DNA of 64,000 nucleotides from Orthonyx spaldingii (Eukaryota > Chordata > Aves > Passeriformes > Orthonychidae). The translations under genes were made by a program, and so were the position numbers. Where the stretch lies: assembly GCA_013397795.1 (NCBI GenBank), contig VZTJ01000758.1, positions 12,237 to 76,236 on the forward strand, given 5' to 3'. The notes beneath the pieces were generated by a model. That model was not told the origin of the DNA. It saw only the letters and a list, made by a program, of their open reading frames with translations, and did not search any database. Below, piece by piece: positions 49,401 to 61,740 of this stretch; positions within the stretch are counted from its first letter, which is position 1, and each line of letters starts with the position of its first letter.

Positions 49401-50790
49401 GGATAGGAGGTTACTCATTCCCACTGTCGCTGCCGTGCATGGAAGTGACCTTGTCTGGAACCAGCTAACCTTGCACCTTGTGATTCACATGAAAATTCAA
49501 AGCCAAACCCTGGCAGGTCAGAGGGAGAACCCAGCCTTGTGTTTAAGGAAAAAAGGGATTTGCTTGTTCAGGCAGTGCTGGGGTTGTGTACTGCACAGGG
49601 ACACAGAGTGCATTCTGCCCTGGGCTAGAGGGAAATGAATGGAGAGGGAACACATTTAATTTGAAGTGAGAAGGAAAATGAATGTGTGACATCAGAAAGG
49701 GCCAGGAAGAGGAGAAAATGCTCCGTGGAGCAGAGCAGGCAAGGTAGAGGTGTCACAATCCTGCACCTGGTCCTGCAAGGAAGGGCTGGTTCCTCAGGAC
49801 TGCCTGCCTGTGGTGCCTTGAGATGGGAACAGAAACGGCCCCCAGTTTCATCCCCCAAATTCTGAAAAGGCATTGTTTACAGTAAAGGAAGGCTTTTGGC
49901 CGTCATGGCTCTCCAAGGGCAGTTCCACTCTCCAGGGATCTGCAAAGTCATCTGAAACACACGCGGTGGGAAAAGCCTTTTGCTATTCACGGTCTGGTCC
50001 CTGAGACACCCTACCAGTATTGCCGACAGAAGATGGGGTGAAATGTTCACGATTAACAATGTTTATTTTGGCCTTTTCTCTCCAGTTTGGGTGTGGGGGC
50101 AGCGGCGCTGGTGCTATTTGGCTGATTTATTTATGTTCAGAAGGAGGGTGGAGGAAGGAGGCGTATATCCATGGTCACGCTGACTTTTTCAAGCTGCTTT
50201 GGAAGAAAGTGCACACTTAATTGGCATTCAAACTGCATCTCTGGTTCCTATCTCTCAGTAATGCTTGAATAGATTGTGGTGTGTACAAACCTGGCAATAA
50301 CTCCACTCTGGACTGACAAGAGTTAGGAAACACTGCTTAATTCTTCTATTTCATTTTACTTTTTTCGGTCTTGGAGAGAATTTTATTCTTTGCTGCTCGA
50401 TCATTTTCCCTGTGATTCATGTCCTTTCAGGAAATAGTAATTGACAAAAATAAAGCACTTGGGTTGTTATTTAGTGAGCTCTAGCTAAATTCACACAGTC
50501 CTGCTTAAGAATCTATGCCCTCCGTGCCACATTTGTTTTAAGCTTCCAGTCTCTTCTAGACAGATTTTTTCCCCCCATGCAGGCACAAAAGCACTTTAGT
50601 CAGCACAAATTTGGAGGTAGAACAAAAAGCCTGTAATAGCATATCTCATGCTGCTATCAATTTTCCACCAGTGGAGCACTGGGGGACATGAAGTCTTTTG
50701 TCTGTATTCTGAACTCAGCTTTGGTGACATTACATGACCAACTACAACATTATAGCATGTTCCACACTGGTTTGAATTGTAACTTAGGGG
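43446..50790. other. Single-copy DNA, no gene recognised
   Basis: The longest element-free stretch. Small features only: an A-rich run with AAAAC/AAAAAC at 44718-44741, a purine-rich run at 47499-47541, and a modestly CpG-containing patch at about 46200-46330. Open frames reach 124 codons (44638-45012 plus) and 110 codons (48748-49080 minus) but show nothing recognisable. No repeat family, RNA gene or coding exon can be supported. Confidence 0.5.
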
Positions 50791-50836
50791 AAAAAAAAAA
50801 AAAAAAGAAGGAAAAAAAGAGAGAATAAAATAAAGA
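50791..50836. repeat. Poly-A and purine-rich low-complexity tract
   Basis: Sixteen A at 50791-50806, followed by GAAGG, A-runs and GAGAGA. Low complexity with no retrocopy visible next to it. Confidence 0.85.
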
Positions 50837-50999
50837 TGTCCTGGAATGTGGCCAGGACATAATGATTTCAATTCTGAAGAAATCCGACAACCAATTATAC
50901 TAAATTCAACATTTTCATGTATGATAAGTTTAAAATCTCCTCTAATCAAATAGGGGAAGCCCTTTTCCCCTATTTTGCTATGGTTTTAGTTACCAGTAG

Positions 51000-51240
51000 G
51001 CCTCTAAAAATCTGTTTCTGATTAAAAAGAAACCCTGAAAGGTTATATTTACTATATATATGAAAAAGGGTTGAATGATACAATTATATATTTTAGAATA
51101 CTAAAGCAATGTATAAGAGACTAATCACGATCCCAAATTCAATTTTCAAACCTTTAATTGATCCCATCCCAAAGGTAACATTCTATCTTAATTGCCATGC
51201 TGAAATGGTTGCAATTACGTAAAATAAAACTATTCATTGC
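51000..51240. other. A+T-rich, possibly conserved non-coding stretch
   Basis: A+T-rich non-simple sequence with cores such as CTTTAATTGATC, TTAATTGCCATG and GCAATTACG. Similar in texture to conserved non-coding elements; untested. Confidence 0.3.
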
Positions 51241-51296
51241 TAACTGGAAAAAGTCTGCTCATTAAGCACATGACGGCCAGCCTTGAAAATACTTGA

Positions 51297-51833
51297 TTGC
51301 AAAAGGATGCAACCACTTTGCTTATATTTCCTTTTCTGGTTAAACTCTCCTTCACATATGTTGAGTTGGTTCCAAAAAGCCACACACGCACAACAGCAAC
51401 TTGGAGATGGAACGTGGTGCTGTGCGTGTCTGTGCTCCTGCACCTCCCATGGCCAAAGCCACCTTCGAGCAGGGAAGAAGGGACCAGAAGGAAAAGTGAC
51501 CTCGGTGCTGGCCCGCTCAGCTGCCACTATGATCTCCAAAGGTGTTCCATGAGAAGGGAGCTCCTCTGGAGCTCTGAACAGACTCAGGAAATAATAAGGG
51601 ACAACTTAGTCCAAAATCGGAAGTTGCACTATGGGATACATAGATATTCCTGCAGAAGTGTCACACAACCTGCAGAACTAGGTAAGGTTGGGATCTTCTC
51701 TGTTTATTTGAAAACCCAAATAAAAAAAAAGGAAACTTACGGTTTTCTAGAGGTGACAGTAGATGTTGGTGAAGGAAGAAGACTGGCAGCTTTTTTATTA
51801 TTGTCAAGAGAGTCTGAGCCACTCTCAATTTGA
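51297..51833 (+). other. 178-codon open frame, unrecognised
   Basis: The longest plus-strand open frame. The peptide is mixed in composition, with a run of basic residues at QIKKKE and no signal peptide, membrane span or domain I can recognise. It is overlapped by an 89-codon plus frame and a 99-codon minus frame, typical of stop-poor non-coding DNA. I do not call it a gene. Confidence 0.12.
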
Positions 51834-52084
51834 TATCAACACCTGTGACACTTGGAATGCTGCCTCACTGGATGCAAATGTCATGTAAATAGTTACAAGG
51901 TGCTTATTCATTACTGTTACTATTATTCAGCCTCTCTAAATACAACTGTCCAGCTGAGACAAGCACATCCATAAGAATTCACCAGAATTGGGAACAGGCA
52001 CAAGACTTTCAGCTGTGGTAACAGTGGATCACTGGGACAAACTACTGCAGAGACAACATCTGATTTTTTTCCCTTTGATCTCAT

Positions 52085-52232
52085 CCCAGCAAGGCTGGAT
52101 GCCTTTCCAGGAGTTAACCTCCAGTCAAACATGCATCACTCTCCTCCCCTTGGGAATAAAAGGATGAATGTCTACAGTCTGTGGTATACAGGAGGTCAGA
52201 CCAGGTGATCAAAAGCCCTGGTCCTAAACACC
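52085..52232 (+). mobile_element. Ancient CR1-type LINE 3' end, sense
   Basis: AAGGCTGGATGCCTTTCCAG (near 52091) and the closing GTGGTATACAGGAGGTCAGA, CCAGGTGATCAAAAGCCCTG match the 3' end of the old amniote CR1 (L3-like) family, whose terminal phrase is ...tacaggaggtcagactagatgatca... The copy is diverged and truncated. Confidence 0.75.
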
Positions 52233-55200
52233 TGACTGAAACATCTTCCAAGTAACTCTCCAAGTAAACTCGTCATATGGAAGTGTTGAAAATAATCCCC
52301 TTCTACAATATGGGAAGTTTCCTTAGTGAGTGCCATCCTCTCAGCCTGAGTGCAGGTTTGGAGCTGTGTGGTACTTGGGACGGTATGAACTCAGTCAAAG
52401 GACATTCCCCATCCCAAGGAGCTCAAGTCCAAGTGAAGGATGAGATACAGAGAAGATACAAACAGATGGGGAAGCACCAGGTAAGACTGAAATGATTATG
52501 TGTTTAATAAGCATCAACTGCAGCACACCAGCTGTGGCTTCTCAGTCAGCTTCTGTATGAGGATTAAGTATTCTGGTTTTATACCAGTGAATTTCAGGAT
52601 GCATGACAGGACACTGGATATGCCCATCCCATGATATGCATACATCTGTCCATGCTACACATGCTTATTACAGTCTCAGAAAACAGATCCTTTAAACATC
52701 TCAGAGATACAGTCCAAGTGATGTAGGTGCCTGAAAGTCAGCCCCGAGAGCCTGGGTTTCAGTTTGCCTTTAACAAGAGGACTTAGACGTCCGATGGGAC
52801 TTGGCTGTCCAAGCCATTCAGGGATGCCAGTGCCAGCCAAATATCGCCTATATATATCTTTAAACATCTGAGCCTTTGAATGGCAGGGCGATGTAGTGAT
52901 GAATAAATGCCTACTTGGACATAGAACAAAGATATCTGACTGGCTGAATAGGCAGCATTTGAATTGTACAGAACACACAGATACTCTGTAAATGAATGGC
53001 TGTTCACTCGCTCCATCAATAGAAAAAAATTGCTCTTTCTCTTTCTGAGCGCACAGTATTTGCAGTAAGAAGGACACACAGATAAAACCAAAAATCTGTT
53101 TCACAAGCACTTGAGCAGACTTGTGAAAATAGAGCCAGTGCATCATTTTGCTGATGGAATCTAAAGTAGTGATTCAGATGGGAATCATCACCAGCCCTGC
53201 AGACATTGGGGATCTGCACTCGTCCTGAAGCGTGCAGGCTGGTAAAGCAGGATTCCAAGCCTGACCTACTTTTGTCCCTACCTCGTTCCATCAGACCTAA
53301 ATCCTGGTCCTGCATTCAGCCTGGAAGACTGTTGTGAATACAAATGATTCCAGGCATTGCTGATAGACTCAGAGGAGATCGAGTTCTGTATTTACTCGTG
53401 CCATCCACACTTGGGAAATTCAGGGACTTTGAGGTCGTGAAAAATTGTTCCTCTAGCAAAATCAATGCACTTTTTGTGTAAATCAGCTTTGAAACAGCTT
53501 CAGGTTTCTGTGAAGGATCAGTCTGCACTCAAAGAGAGAGCAAAACTCAGCACAAAAATTACTACCTGAAACTTTCCCAAACTTTACTAAAATAGAAATG
53601 GAAAGCCATATTCTTAGCCAGCATAAGCTGGCCCAGATCAGCTATATGACAATTACCATGTAGATCAGCAAGGCTTGCATTTATTTACCTGGCTGACCCA
53701 CCTCTCCTATTGATCACTGCAGCTGAAATCTTCAATGGATAGTTTTGTCTGATGCAAAAGAAAACAAATTAAATGTTAACTTTAAACAAAACCATGGATC
53801 ATTATTCAGTCTGGTTTCGGCGCACTGCTAAGATAAATCAGAGCTGTGAATATTGTGGGGTTTGAAGATAATTTCAGCTTTGCCTTTCTGCTCTAGCACA
53901 GGGAAGATGCACTTTGGATAGTGGGACAAGTCTTTTCCATCAGTGTCCTTGGTCCTAATGTCACTTAGGGATCAGACAGCTGAGCCAGCGCTGTGGCAGG
54001 ATTGATTGAAGTTGTACCCTTGGGAAGGGGTAGGGGTTGCCTAAATGTCTCCTTCTTCTGATGCCTGACTCAAACTAGTCTAATTTGGGTACCCAGTACA
54101 CACCTGCCTTGTCTGCCAGGGGATGTTTATCATTTTCATTAGGTACAGACTTTTATAGGAGTTTGTTACCTGATATCAACTGCAGCAAAAATGTGCAAAG
54201 CTCAGCCTGAGCCAATGAAAGGGAAAACATGGAATGCTGGTTGTGCATGGAGCAAGGTGCTTGACTTAATTTCTGTTCCATTTGGGGTTTTTAGGCATTG
54301 TCTAATTAATAAGGACCTGCAAAGAGACCCATTGCTGTCTTGTAACAGGGAGAGGATTTTGGTTTTCATTTCAGTCCACTGGTAGAAATGACTAAACTGG
54401 AATTCTTGCAATGTGAATTCTTGTCACCTGACTGAAGTTTTGGTAAGTTTAGGAACTCTCACATCGAACTCCATTTTTCTGCAGTCATCCTTCACCAGCT
54501 CTATCCTTCTTCAGCTTGCATGAACACAAACCCAGGGGCTGAGATAGAACCAAGGAAGATAGAGGACAGAGGGTTGTTCAAGTCTGCTGAGTGGCCTCAG
54601 GTGCAGCAGTGCAGAACCTGAAGAGTAGCTGTGCAGTGCAACCAGAACACCAGACAAGGGGTGAAAACACTAGTGCACTGCACAAAACATCCTCCCCCCA
54701 AGCATTATTAATCCCAGGTAAATGGAAGAGGGTGGGAAGCACCGAGTACCTTGGGCAGTGGAGCAGAGGCTGTTCCAGAGGTGTTGTAGGAGCCAGCACA
54801 GAGCTGGGAGCAGACCCTGAGTACTCTAATCCTCACCCTCCTCCTCTAACTGCTGTGCAACGCTGAGTCTTTCATCCTAAACCTCCTCAACTGCCTGGAA
54901 AGTGCAATCTGATAACACTGCTATGGAAGCTTCGGACCCACATGGGGTCATTGCATAACACCCCACATAATAAAGGAGATATTTATGTCCTCTCAGTACA
55001 AAGCCAGTTAATAATCACCATTAGAAACAGCATGAAACGAGAGCACACAAAGCAGAGTTCGCTCCACTCAGAGTGTAAATTGCATAGTACTCCAAGATGA
55101 AGGCATGTTGTATTCTTTCCATGGTTATATTTAAATCTGTGTTTTCTTTAATTTAAATCTGCTCTATAAAGATCTCAGCAATTTGAGACAAAAGTATCCT

Positions 55201-55751
55201 TTAAAAACAGAAAAAAAAAAATGACATGATAGCATCCTTCATGCCAGGCTGGCCCTGTTGTGATTTTACATTGAGGGTGCATTTTAATTGATGAAATGTG
55301 CTACACAGCACAACTTGAAAAAGTAACAACCTTTAGTTACCATTTGGAAATGTGATGGAGGTGGCAGAAGTTAAACTCTTAGGACTAAATGAAATAACAG
55401 AAGCTCCCTATCCTTTCTTGAAGACGCTCATTAGTTTTCACTTTCTCACATTCTGTTTGCCATGGATTTCATCCAAGAATGACGGATGTAGAGTTATTAA
55501 GCAAGTGATAGTTTCAAAACTCCAAGTGTCAGTGCTCAGTGTGGGAGCTCAGTTACCTTGCAGAGGGCAAGGGGCTTAAATACCCCTACCCTGGCACTGG
55601 CATCGCCACAGAGGGAATGATCACATGGAAAGGTACTGTCAGAACAGCCTGAGAGACACAAGTCAGTTACAGGAATGGACAAATAAACAAATGAGGAATG
55701 TTTGAGGAATAATCTGGTATTTGAATGCATCGGCACACACAGGAAACTGGG
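52233..55751. other. Single-copy DNA, no gene recognised
   Basis: A 156-codon minus-strand open frame (52676-53146) is overlapped by a 102-codon frame on the same strand and is unrecognised. 55130-55225 is A+T-rich with a short A run. No repeat family certain. Confidence 0.5.
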
Positions 55752-55845
55752 AAAAAAAAAAAAAANNNNNNNNNNNNNNNNNNNNNNNNNNNNNNNNNNN
55801 NNNNNNNNNNNNNNNNNNNNNNNNNNNNAAAAAAAAAAAAAAAAA
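55752..55845. other. Assembly gap (63 N) inside a poly-A tract
   Basis: Fourteen A (55752-55765), 63 N (55766-55828) and seventeen A (55829-55845). The gap is most simply explained by a homopolymer that the assembly could not resolve; its true length and content are unknown. Any translation across it is meaningless. Confidence 0.98.
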
Positions 55846-56054
55846 GAGTAAGGAGTATTAGTTTGCAGAAGGCAATGAACAAGAACCTTTGCTTAAATTC
55901 AGTCCAGGGCTGGGATGTAGGGGTATCTCAAATACTACAAGGTCTCTGTGAGGGATGAGGCAAATCACTAAAGTTTTTGATTCTGGGCTTAGGAGAGAAA
56001 CTTGCATGTAGAGGTTGCTTTTCTCATTCCTGTGGGCTTGTGACCAGTCATGGT

Positions 56055-56150
56055 CATAGCGTCACCAGCTGGTTTGGGTTGGGACCTTAAAGATCATCCA
56101 GTTCCAACCCCCCTGAATGCGCAGGGTACCTTCCACCAGAAGTCCATGGC
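56055..56150 (-). mobile_element. CR1 LINE 3' end fragment (avian type), antisense
   Basis: GGTTTGGGTTGGGACCTTAA, AGATCATCCAGTTCCAACCC and CAGGGTACCTTCCACCAGAA match the antisense avian CR1 3' end. Only about 95 bp remain. A perfect small hairpin follows directly (56151-56175). Confidence 0.88.
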
Positions 56151-56175
56151 ATATGCTCCATGGGCAGGAGCATAT
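56151..56175. repeat. Short perfect inverted repeat
   Basis: ATATGCTCC, a 7-base loop, then GGAGCATAT: nine perfect pairs at the broken edge of the CR1 fragment. No terminator or miRNA role can be claimed. Confidence 0.7.
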
Positions 56176-59100
56176 CCCACATCTCACCTGCTGGAGAACA
56201 TGGAAAGCAAAGCAGTACCACAAAGCCTGGTCCTCTCCAACTGGGAAGCAGAAAAGCAAAGAGCCCATATCATCTTGCACCATTTTACCTTCCAGGTGAC
56301 ACAACTAACACACCTCCCTCCTTTTCCAAAGATTTGGAGATCTACTGTGTCACTGTTCTCTTGTATCTCCTACCTCTTGCTGACACTCAGAATGAGTAAA
56401 GCCCGTGTGTGAGGAAAGACCCTGCTTTTTAAAATTGTTTTTCCCACTTGATGAATTCGCTCACAAATTGAAGAGGAAACAAAAAATAACACTGAAAAAA
56501 ACCTGGTTATGTAGATTTTTTTCTGTCCTAGATGCAGTAAAAACCTAACAGGGGTCTGAGTGAGAAGCCTGTTGAGCAGTTTCTCACTTGTTTCCAAGCT
56601 CAAGTGATATGATGTGTGTCAGCTTGGATCAGACTCTGCAAGTCTGAATGTCGAGTCCTAGCTGGCAGTTCATATTCCACACCTGGAAGCCAACAGGGTG
56701 GTTTCTAGAACCAAAGCCTGAACTCTGCTTCTGTACGAGTTTCTCTGTTTAAACTACAAGCTTCAGCCTTATTGTAAAGATTTGATTTTACTTCTGAATG
56801 TATGTAGAGACTCTTGTTAACATCCAGCCTGGCAGTGGTTTGACTGGCAGCAGTGGCCCTCACCAGGTTTATTTTTTTCCCCGGAAACTAGACTCCTATG
56901 GCATTTGCCACCAGATTTTGCTGAGGACTCTCTTCTGTAGAGGAAAAAAAATTGATTTAAGCCAACTCCATAGTGTCTTGCTTTTGAGTTAGTAGCTAGT
57001 CCCTATTCCCGCTGACTGGAGATTTTAAAGCCCTGCTGCAGCAGGTACTATGACCCGGCAGTTCCCAGCCTTGGCTTTTGTTTTGGCTTTCCCACTCCCT
57101 CTGGTCCTGTCTTCTTGATCTGCTCTCTCAGGCACCCATTGCTAGGCCTTTTCTCTGTTTTGGATTCATGCCTGCATCTCCAACGCGTCGCTGTCCTTTC
57201 CCATGGCTTTGCTGTCAGTTCCTTTGTGTACGCTCATCTTTCATCGAGGCCTTCAGACCGCCTCAATTTGTCTCGTGCTCTCTAACACATTTTGGGCAGC
57301 CCTGATGGTATTCTCCAAATACATACTTTGCTGCAAGTACATTTATTCTTTACTGGTCTTAGTCTTCCTGTAACCTTAATTAGAAATGTAATTAGAGGAT
57401 GGCTGCTATTCCTTGGGAGCTCCCAAGCATACACTAATTGATAGCCCCCCATTACTCAGTACGAGCCATAGAAAAATCCATTTGCTGTAACAGCTGTTGC
57501 AGGGCACGGATGGGAAACAAGGTGTCAGGGCATTTCTAGAAAGGTCCAGAAGAAAATGAACTGTCTGAATGTAATAGAGTGCTTTCAGGAATGGATGAGG
57601 GCTGATTTATCTCCGCTCTACAAATTATACCATTATAATTCCTGCCAGTAGGAATTTTAAACATACGGTTTGCTGATGGGTTCATGAAAACAGGGCTGGT
57701 CTGGACCTGGACAAATCCCCTGTGAGAGCCTCTGTCCAAAAGCTGGCTTGTTCCTGGCAGAGATTTGTCAAACATATTCTTCAGCATGCTCTGTTACAGT
57801 GGCCTGGGCATGTCCTAAGGAGTTTTTTTTTTTTCCTGCAAGGTCTGGAAAAAGAACAGGAGCTCCAATAACATCCAATGGAGAGTCAAAATATTTGAGA
57901 GCTTCCAGGGGCACATTCCTGACAGTTGTAAGAGCTGGTGCAGAGTACTAAGAGTGGGCTCACACCAGAGTTATGAAAACAGATGTGGAAGAGAGAATTT
58001 CTGTCCCAAAGAGCTCACAGAAATGGTAAAGGAGTTTTGTTATCCATTTTGGCTTGAGGTTTTTTAGGCTTTGCAATATTATTTTATTTACCTCAAATCA
58101 GTTTGTCCATTTTAAATATTATTCAGGATTATAGGAAGGAAACACTTTAAAATGGCAGATTTCATTGAAAATTGCTAAATGTGGGCTGCAGAGCAATGCA
58201 CTGCTCTTCCTTGGTCCATGATAGGATCAGGAATGCCAGTTTGGTATGATGCTGGGGTACCTTCAGACTGAATGTGCATGCAGATTCAGTTCTACCTCTA
58301 TTAGCACACCCAACTTCTTTAGACAGAACTTGTCATCCTGTGGTCAGCATTAAGAAAACAAACATTTCACACAGCCCATGAACAGTTTCACCAGCAACGT
58401 TATTTCCACCAAACAGGTGAAGCAGAAAGGATGGAAGTGCCTCCTTCAACTTCTGTTGAAATACATGGAAAAACTCACACTGCCTCCATAAGAAGTTAGA
58501 TCAAGTTCCAAGGCTGCACGTCAACATTTTTCTGAGCACTCCTGACTCTGCACAGGGGCCCCTACATCATGTTACATTCCTTCACAGGATAAAGGATGTG
58601 GGAATTTTTTACTCTTCCAGAGACAGCTCTCCTTTGAGATCCCATTTGTTTTCTCTGTGAGTGCTGGAAAGAAATGGATGGGAAAAGCTCAACAGTGAAC
58701 TCTAAACTGCCTTTTATGCTGGCATCATTTTTTGGAGGGGGGAGGAAGGGAGTGTGCGTGCACAGGCACTCACAGCTAAGGTCTTAATTCTATCTCCAGA
58801 TGCTGTGCATAATCTAGAGGTTTATCTTAATGAATTATTTCTGTTATTACTGCAGGCAAAGTGAGATTTAATTTGATGTGTGATATATCCCTGGATTAAC
58901 TACCCTTTGGTTTTATTTGCTCCATAATGGTGAATTTTTGTTTATAGACCCATTTTGTAATTACATCCCTGAGCTCAGAAGGGCTGCTCCATCCTATAGG
59001 AAATCAGGATCCAATTCCCTTCTCCCAGTCCTGTTGTCAGCTGTGGCTAAAACAGAAGCTGCACAATATGACGTTCACCATTTTGTCTCACTTAATCGCA

Positions 59101-60026
59101 GTTTTGCAGGACAAAGTACAATGAATGGAAAGACTCTCCTTGGCTGGAAGGACTGGGATACCACTTGGGAAGCTTACGCAAAGTGGCAGAGAAGCTTCAC
59201 CTTGAAAAATGGCAACAATGTGTGTTATAAGAGGTGCCAGGAACAATCAGTTGAGTCCTTCATGATACCTACATGGTGAAAGTGTCACGGTTCCACAGAG
59301 GCTGCAAGGGTGGCAGAGGGAGCTGTGGGGCATGGCAGCATGCAGAGCAGGAGTTCTTTAATTCCTTTTTTCCCAACTGTCCTCTTCTCAGTGGGAAGTT
59401 ACGCCTTCAGCCTATGCTGAAAGGTGCACTGTAGGCTGGTGGTGAGGGCAATGGACACTCCTCTCCTTCCTACCCCATCCAGCCCAGCCCAAGCCCTTCC
59501 CTTGTCTCGTACATGGAAAGTCTGGGACCCACGTGTCTAACACATGTCCTTACAATACCCCCAGCTGTCACAAGAGAAAGAGAAGCCTGACCCTGATCCA
59601 GCTTATCCCCTTCCCTGGTGCTCATGTGGCAAAATCACGAGCGTCCCCCATTCCTAGTCTGAAGGGGAGAGTCGGAGGGGCTGAGATCCCGGTGCAGCTC
59701 CGTGGAGAGCAGAACACGGCGCTGCGGCCCCAGGAGCTGTGGCAGCACCCACACCTAATCCCCTGGGAACATATGGCGTGGCACTCATGCAGAATCAGGT
59801 TTCATTGCAATCATGGTGATCTTAATTAGTACTACTTATAACAACAGAAGTCAGCCTAAGTACCGGAAAAAGTAAACAGAAGCAACCGAATCCATCTGGG
59901 TATTAGTGTGCCCCTTGGAAAGGGTGGGGGTTTTCTGCACTTTTGACCCAAAGCAGCGTTGCCTGGCTCAACCCTTTGCTCACAAACCTGCACTCAGCTT
60001 CCTGGGGTCCACAAGCTTCGTGTTGT
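56176..60026. other. Single-copy DNA, no gene recognised
   Basis: Contains T-runs (57820-57835), a G-rich run near 58733-58750 and a 120-codon plus-strand open frame (58917-59279), with no recognisable domain. 59690-59730 is a small G+C-rich patch. No gene supported. Confidence 0.5.
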
Positions 60027-60363
60027 TGAGCCTGGAGAGGAGAAGCTTTGGGATGACCTAATAGTGGCCTTCCAGTATCTGAAGGAGCCGACAACAGAGC
60101 TGGAGAGAGACTACCCACGAGGGCCTGGAGGACAAGGGGGAATGGCTTCCCACTGACAGTAGGTTTAGATTAGATATTAGGAAAAATGCTTCCCTGTGAG
60201 GGTGGTGAGGCCCTGGCACAGGTTGCCCAGAGAAGCTGTGGCTGCCCCATTCCTGGAAGAGTTCAAGGCCAGGTTGGATGGAGCTTGGAGCAACCTGGGA
60301 CAGTGGAAGGGGATTGGAATGAGATGAGATTTAAGGTCGCTCCTAACCCAAACCATTCTATGC
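60027..60363 (+). mobile_element. CR1 LINE 3' fragment (avian type), sense
   Basis: In order: GTTGAGCCTGGAGAGGAGAA, GACCTAATAGTGGCCTTCCA, GTATCTGAAGGAG, GATTAGATATTAGGAAAAAT, GAGGGTGGTGAGGCCCTGGC, CCCAGAGAAGCTGTGGCTGC, GGAGCAACCTGGGACAGTGG, and the end CTAACCCAAACCATTCTATG. About 340 bp of the avian CR1 3' region in sense orientation, the least decayed copy here. One copy of the terminal ATTCTATG octamer remains. Confidence 0.96.
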
Positions 60364-61319
60364 ACTGATCTCTCCCTTCCCAGGAAGGGATGCTGGAAGA
60401 GCTGTGCTCCTGCTGGAACCCTGGGTGGTGGAGCACTAACCTTGGAGCGGGGACCTCCGTGGGACAAGGCAGCAGCTACAGAGTTCAAACAGAAGGTTGT
60501 GCTTTCAGAGAGGGAGGTGCTAGGTTCAATCCATGTTCAAAGAGTCATGCTAAAAAATATTTCCTAGGTACACACCCCACTGAAGACAAAGTGTTTGGTT
60601 TTTTACTGACAAACAAGAATGTTTGAGGACATTAAAATGCACAGAGCCAAACCCTCTGATTTGTAAAGAGTGCCTGCAGATTTACATTGCACAGCTTGTA
60701 CTTGTAATTGCTCCTGATGTGTCAGTTCTCATACACTCCCATTAAAAGTTTATGTCCACTTTTTTTTTTTTCCCCCAGCTAATAAAATAAAATGTTGGAA
60801 AGCCAAAGCAAAAAAATGAAATATATTGGTCTTGCTTGGACCAGTACAAGATGGGATATTCAGAGCTGACACCAAAGCTGTCTTGAGAATCACCTACTGT
60901 TCTCAGAGCACTGTACTAAAACTCAGCTTCCTGCCATTTCCCTGTTAAAACCAAACCTGGAGTGTTGTTTTACAGCCTTGGGAGTGTGAATTTCAAATGG
61001 CCCTTAAGGGTGGAAAGTGATTTAAAAATATTTTTCTAAGAAACTCCAAAACACAAGCAGCATTTTTATGAGTGAAAATCTAGGAGTATGCGTCAACATT
61101 TGCAAATATATCTCAGGGATGCAAGGAACATAAATCCTAGGACTTTAAAGTTGTCACAAGGCCAAATTCTTCGTTCCTTTACCCATATGAGTAGTGTTGC
61201 TCTAGTCAATGGCTTGAAACAGTTTCTGTAAATAAAATGAGTAAGATTTAGCCTGAAGTCTAGAGAAAATAATATGAACAATCTTTCTTCCCCCCAGGGA
61301 GTAGAAGCAGAGCATTCCT
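60364..61319. other. Single-copy DNA, no gene recognised
   Basis: A T-run at 60760-60771 followed by CCCCCAG looks like a splice acceptor, but nothing downstream supports an exon. The rest is A+T-rich without a named element. Confidence 0.5.
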
Positions 61320-61590
61320 TGGCTTGCCCGGTCCCTGCACAGCCCATGGGGCAGGATCCACCGTGCCGGCTGCCCCGAGTGCCGAGTGCCTTCGCCCCAG
61401 CGCTCCGTGGGGCTCCTGGCTCCCTGGCATCCCCCTGCTGCTGCAGGGTCTTGTGGCCTTTCCCAGCCACCTGTGCCCAGGGCTCTGCCTCTTCCCAGTT
61501 GCTTTGCTGGAGGAGGGAGGCACCACTGGGATCCTCCACTTATTCCTGCTCCGGGACTTAACTAAAGACCAGCGGAGCAGACGGGAGGGA
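61320..61590. promoter_or_regulatory. G+C-rich, CpG-containing patch
   Basis: About 11 CpG sites in 270 bases (for example GTGCCGGCTGCCCCGAGTGC), flanked by A+T-rich DNA. Open in several frames at once (minus 61093-61539, 148 codons; plus 61324-61686, 120 codons; plus 61274-61561, 95 codons), as expected for stop-poor G+C-rich DNA. No domain recognised. It may be a small island, an exon or neither. Confidence 0.35.
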
Positions 61591-61684
61591 GCAGCAGGAC
61601 AGAGGTTACCACACTTGCCTTCCTCTGCATTGTCCAGTCAGGGCTGGAGACAGACAAACCTTTCCAGTGCTGGCTTTGGTTTTT

Positions 61685-61740
61685 AAGGCCAGAAAGGACC
61701 ATTATGATAGTCCCATTTGACCTCATCCACCACTGAAAGG
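61685..61740 (-). mobile_element. Ancient CR1-type LINE 3' end, antisense
   Basis: AAGGCCAGAAAGGACCATTA followed by TGATAGTCCCATTTGACCTC matches the reverse complement of the old amniote CR1 3' end (...gaggtcagactagatgatcataatggtcccttctggcctt). About 55 bp are recognisable. Confidence 0.68.

Noticed and set aside
49998..50013. TCCCTGAGACACCCTA, partly like the miR-125 5' end
   Set aside because: Agreement ends after about ten bases and no hairpin partner is visible.
55725..55958. Open frames across the N run
   Set aside because: They translate unknown bases and poly-A.
57815..57845. T-run followed by CTGCAAG as a splice acceptor
   Set aside because: The tract ends in CAAG rather than a clean CAG, and no exon signal follows.
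60523..60532. GGTTCAATCC, a match to the tRNA B box
   Set aside because: No correctly placed A box and no cloverleaf or acceptor stem can be drawn around it.
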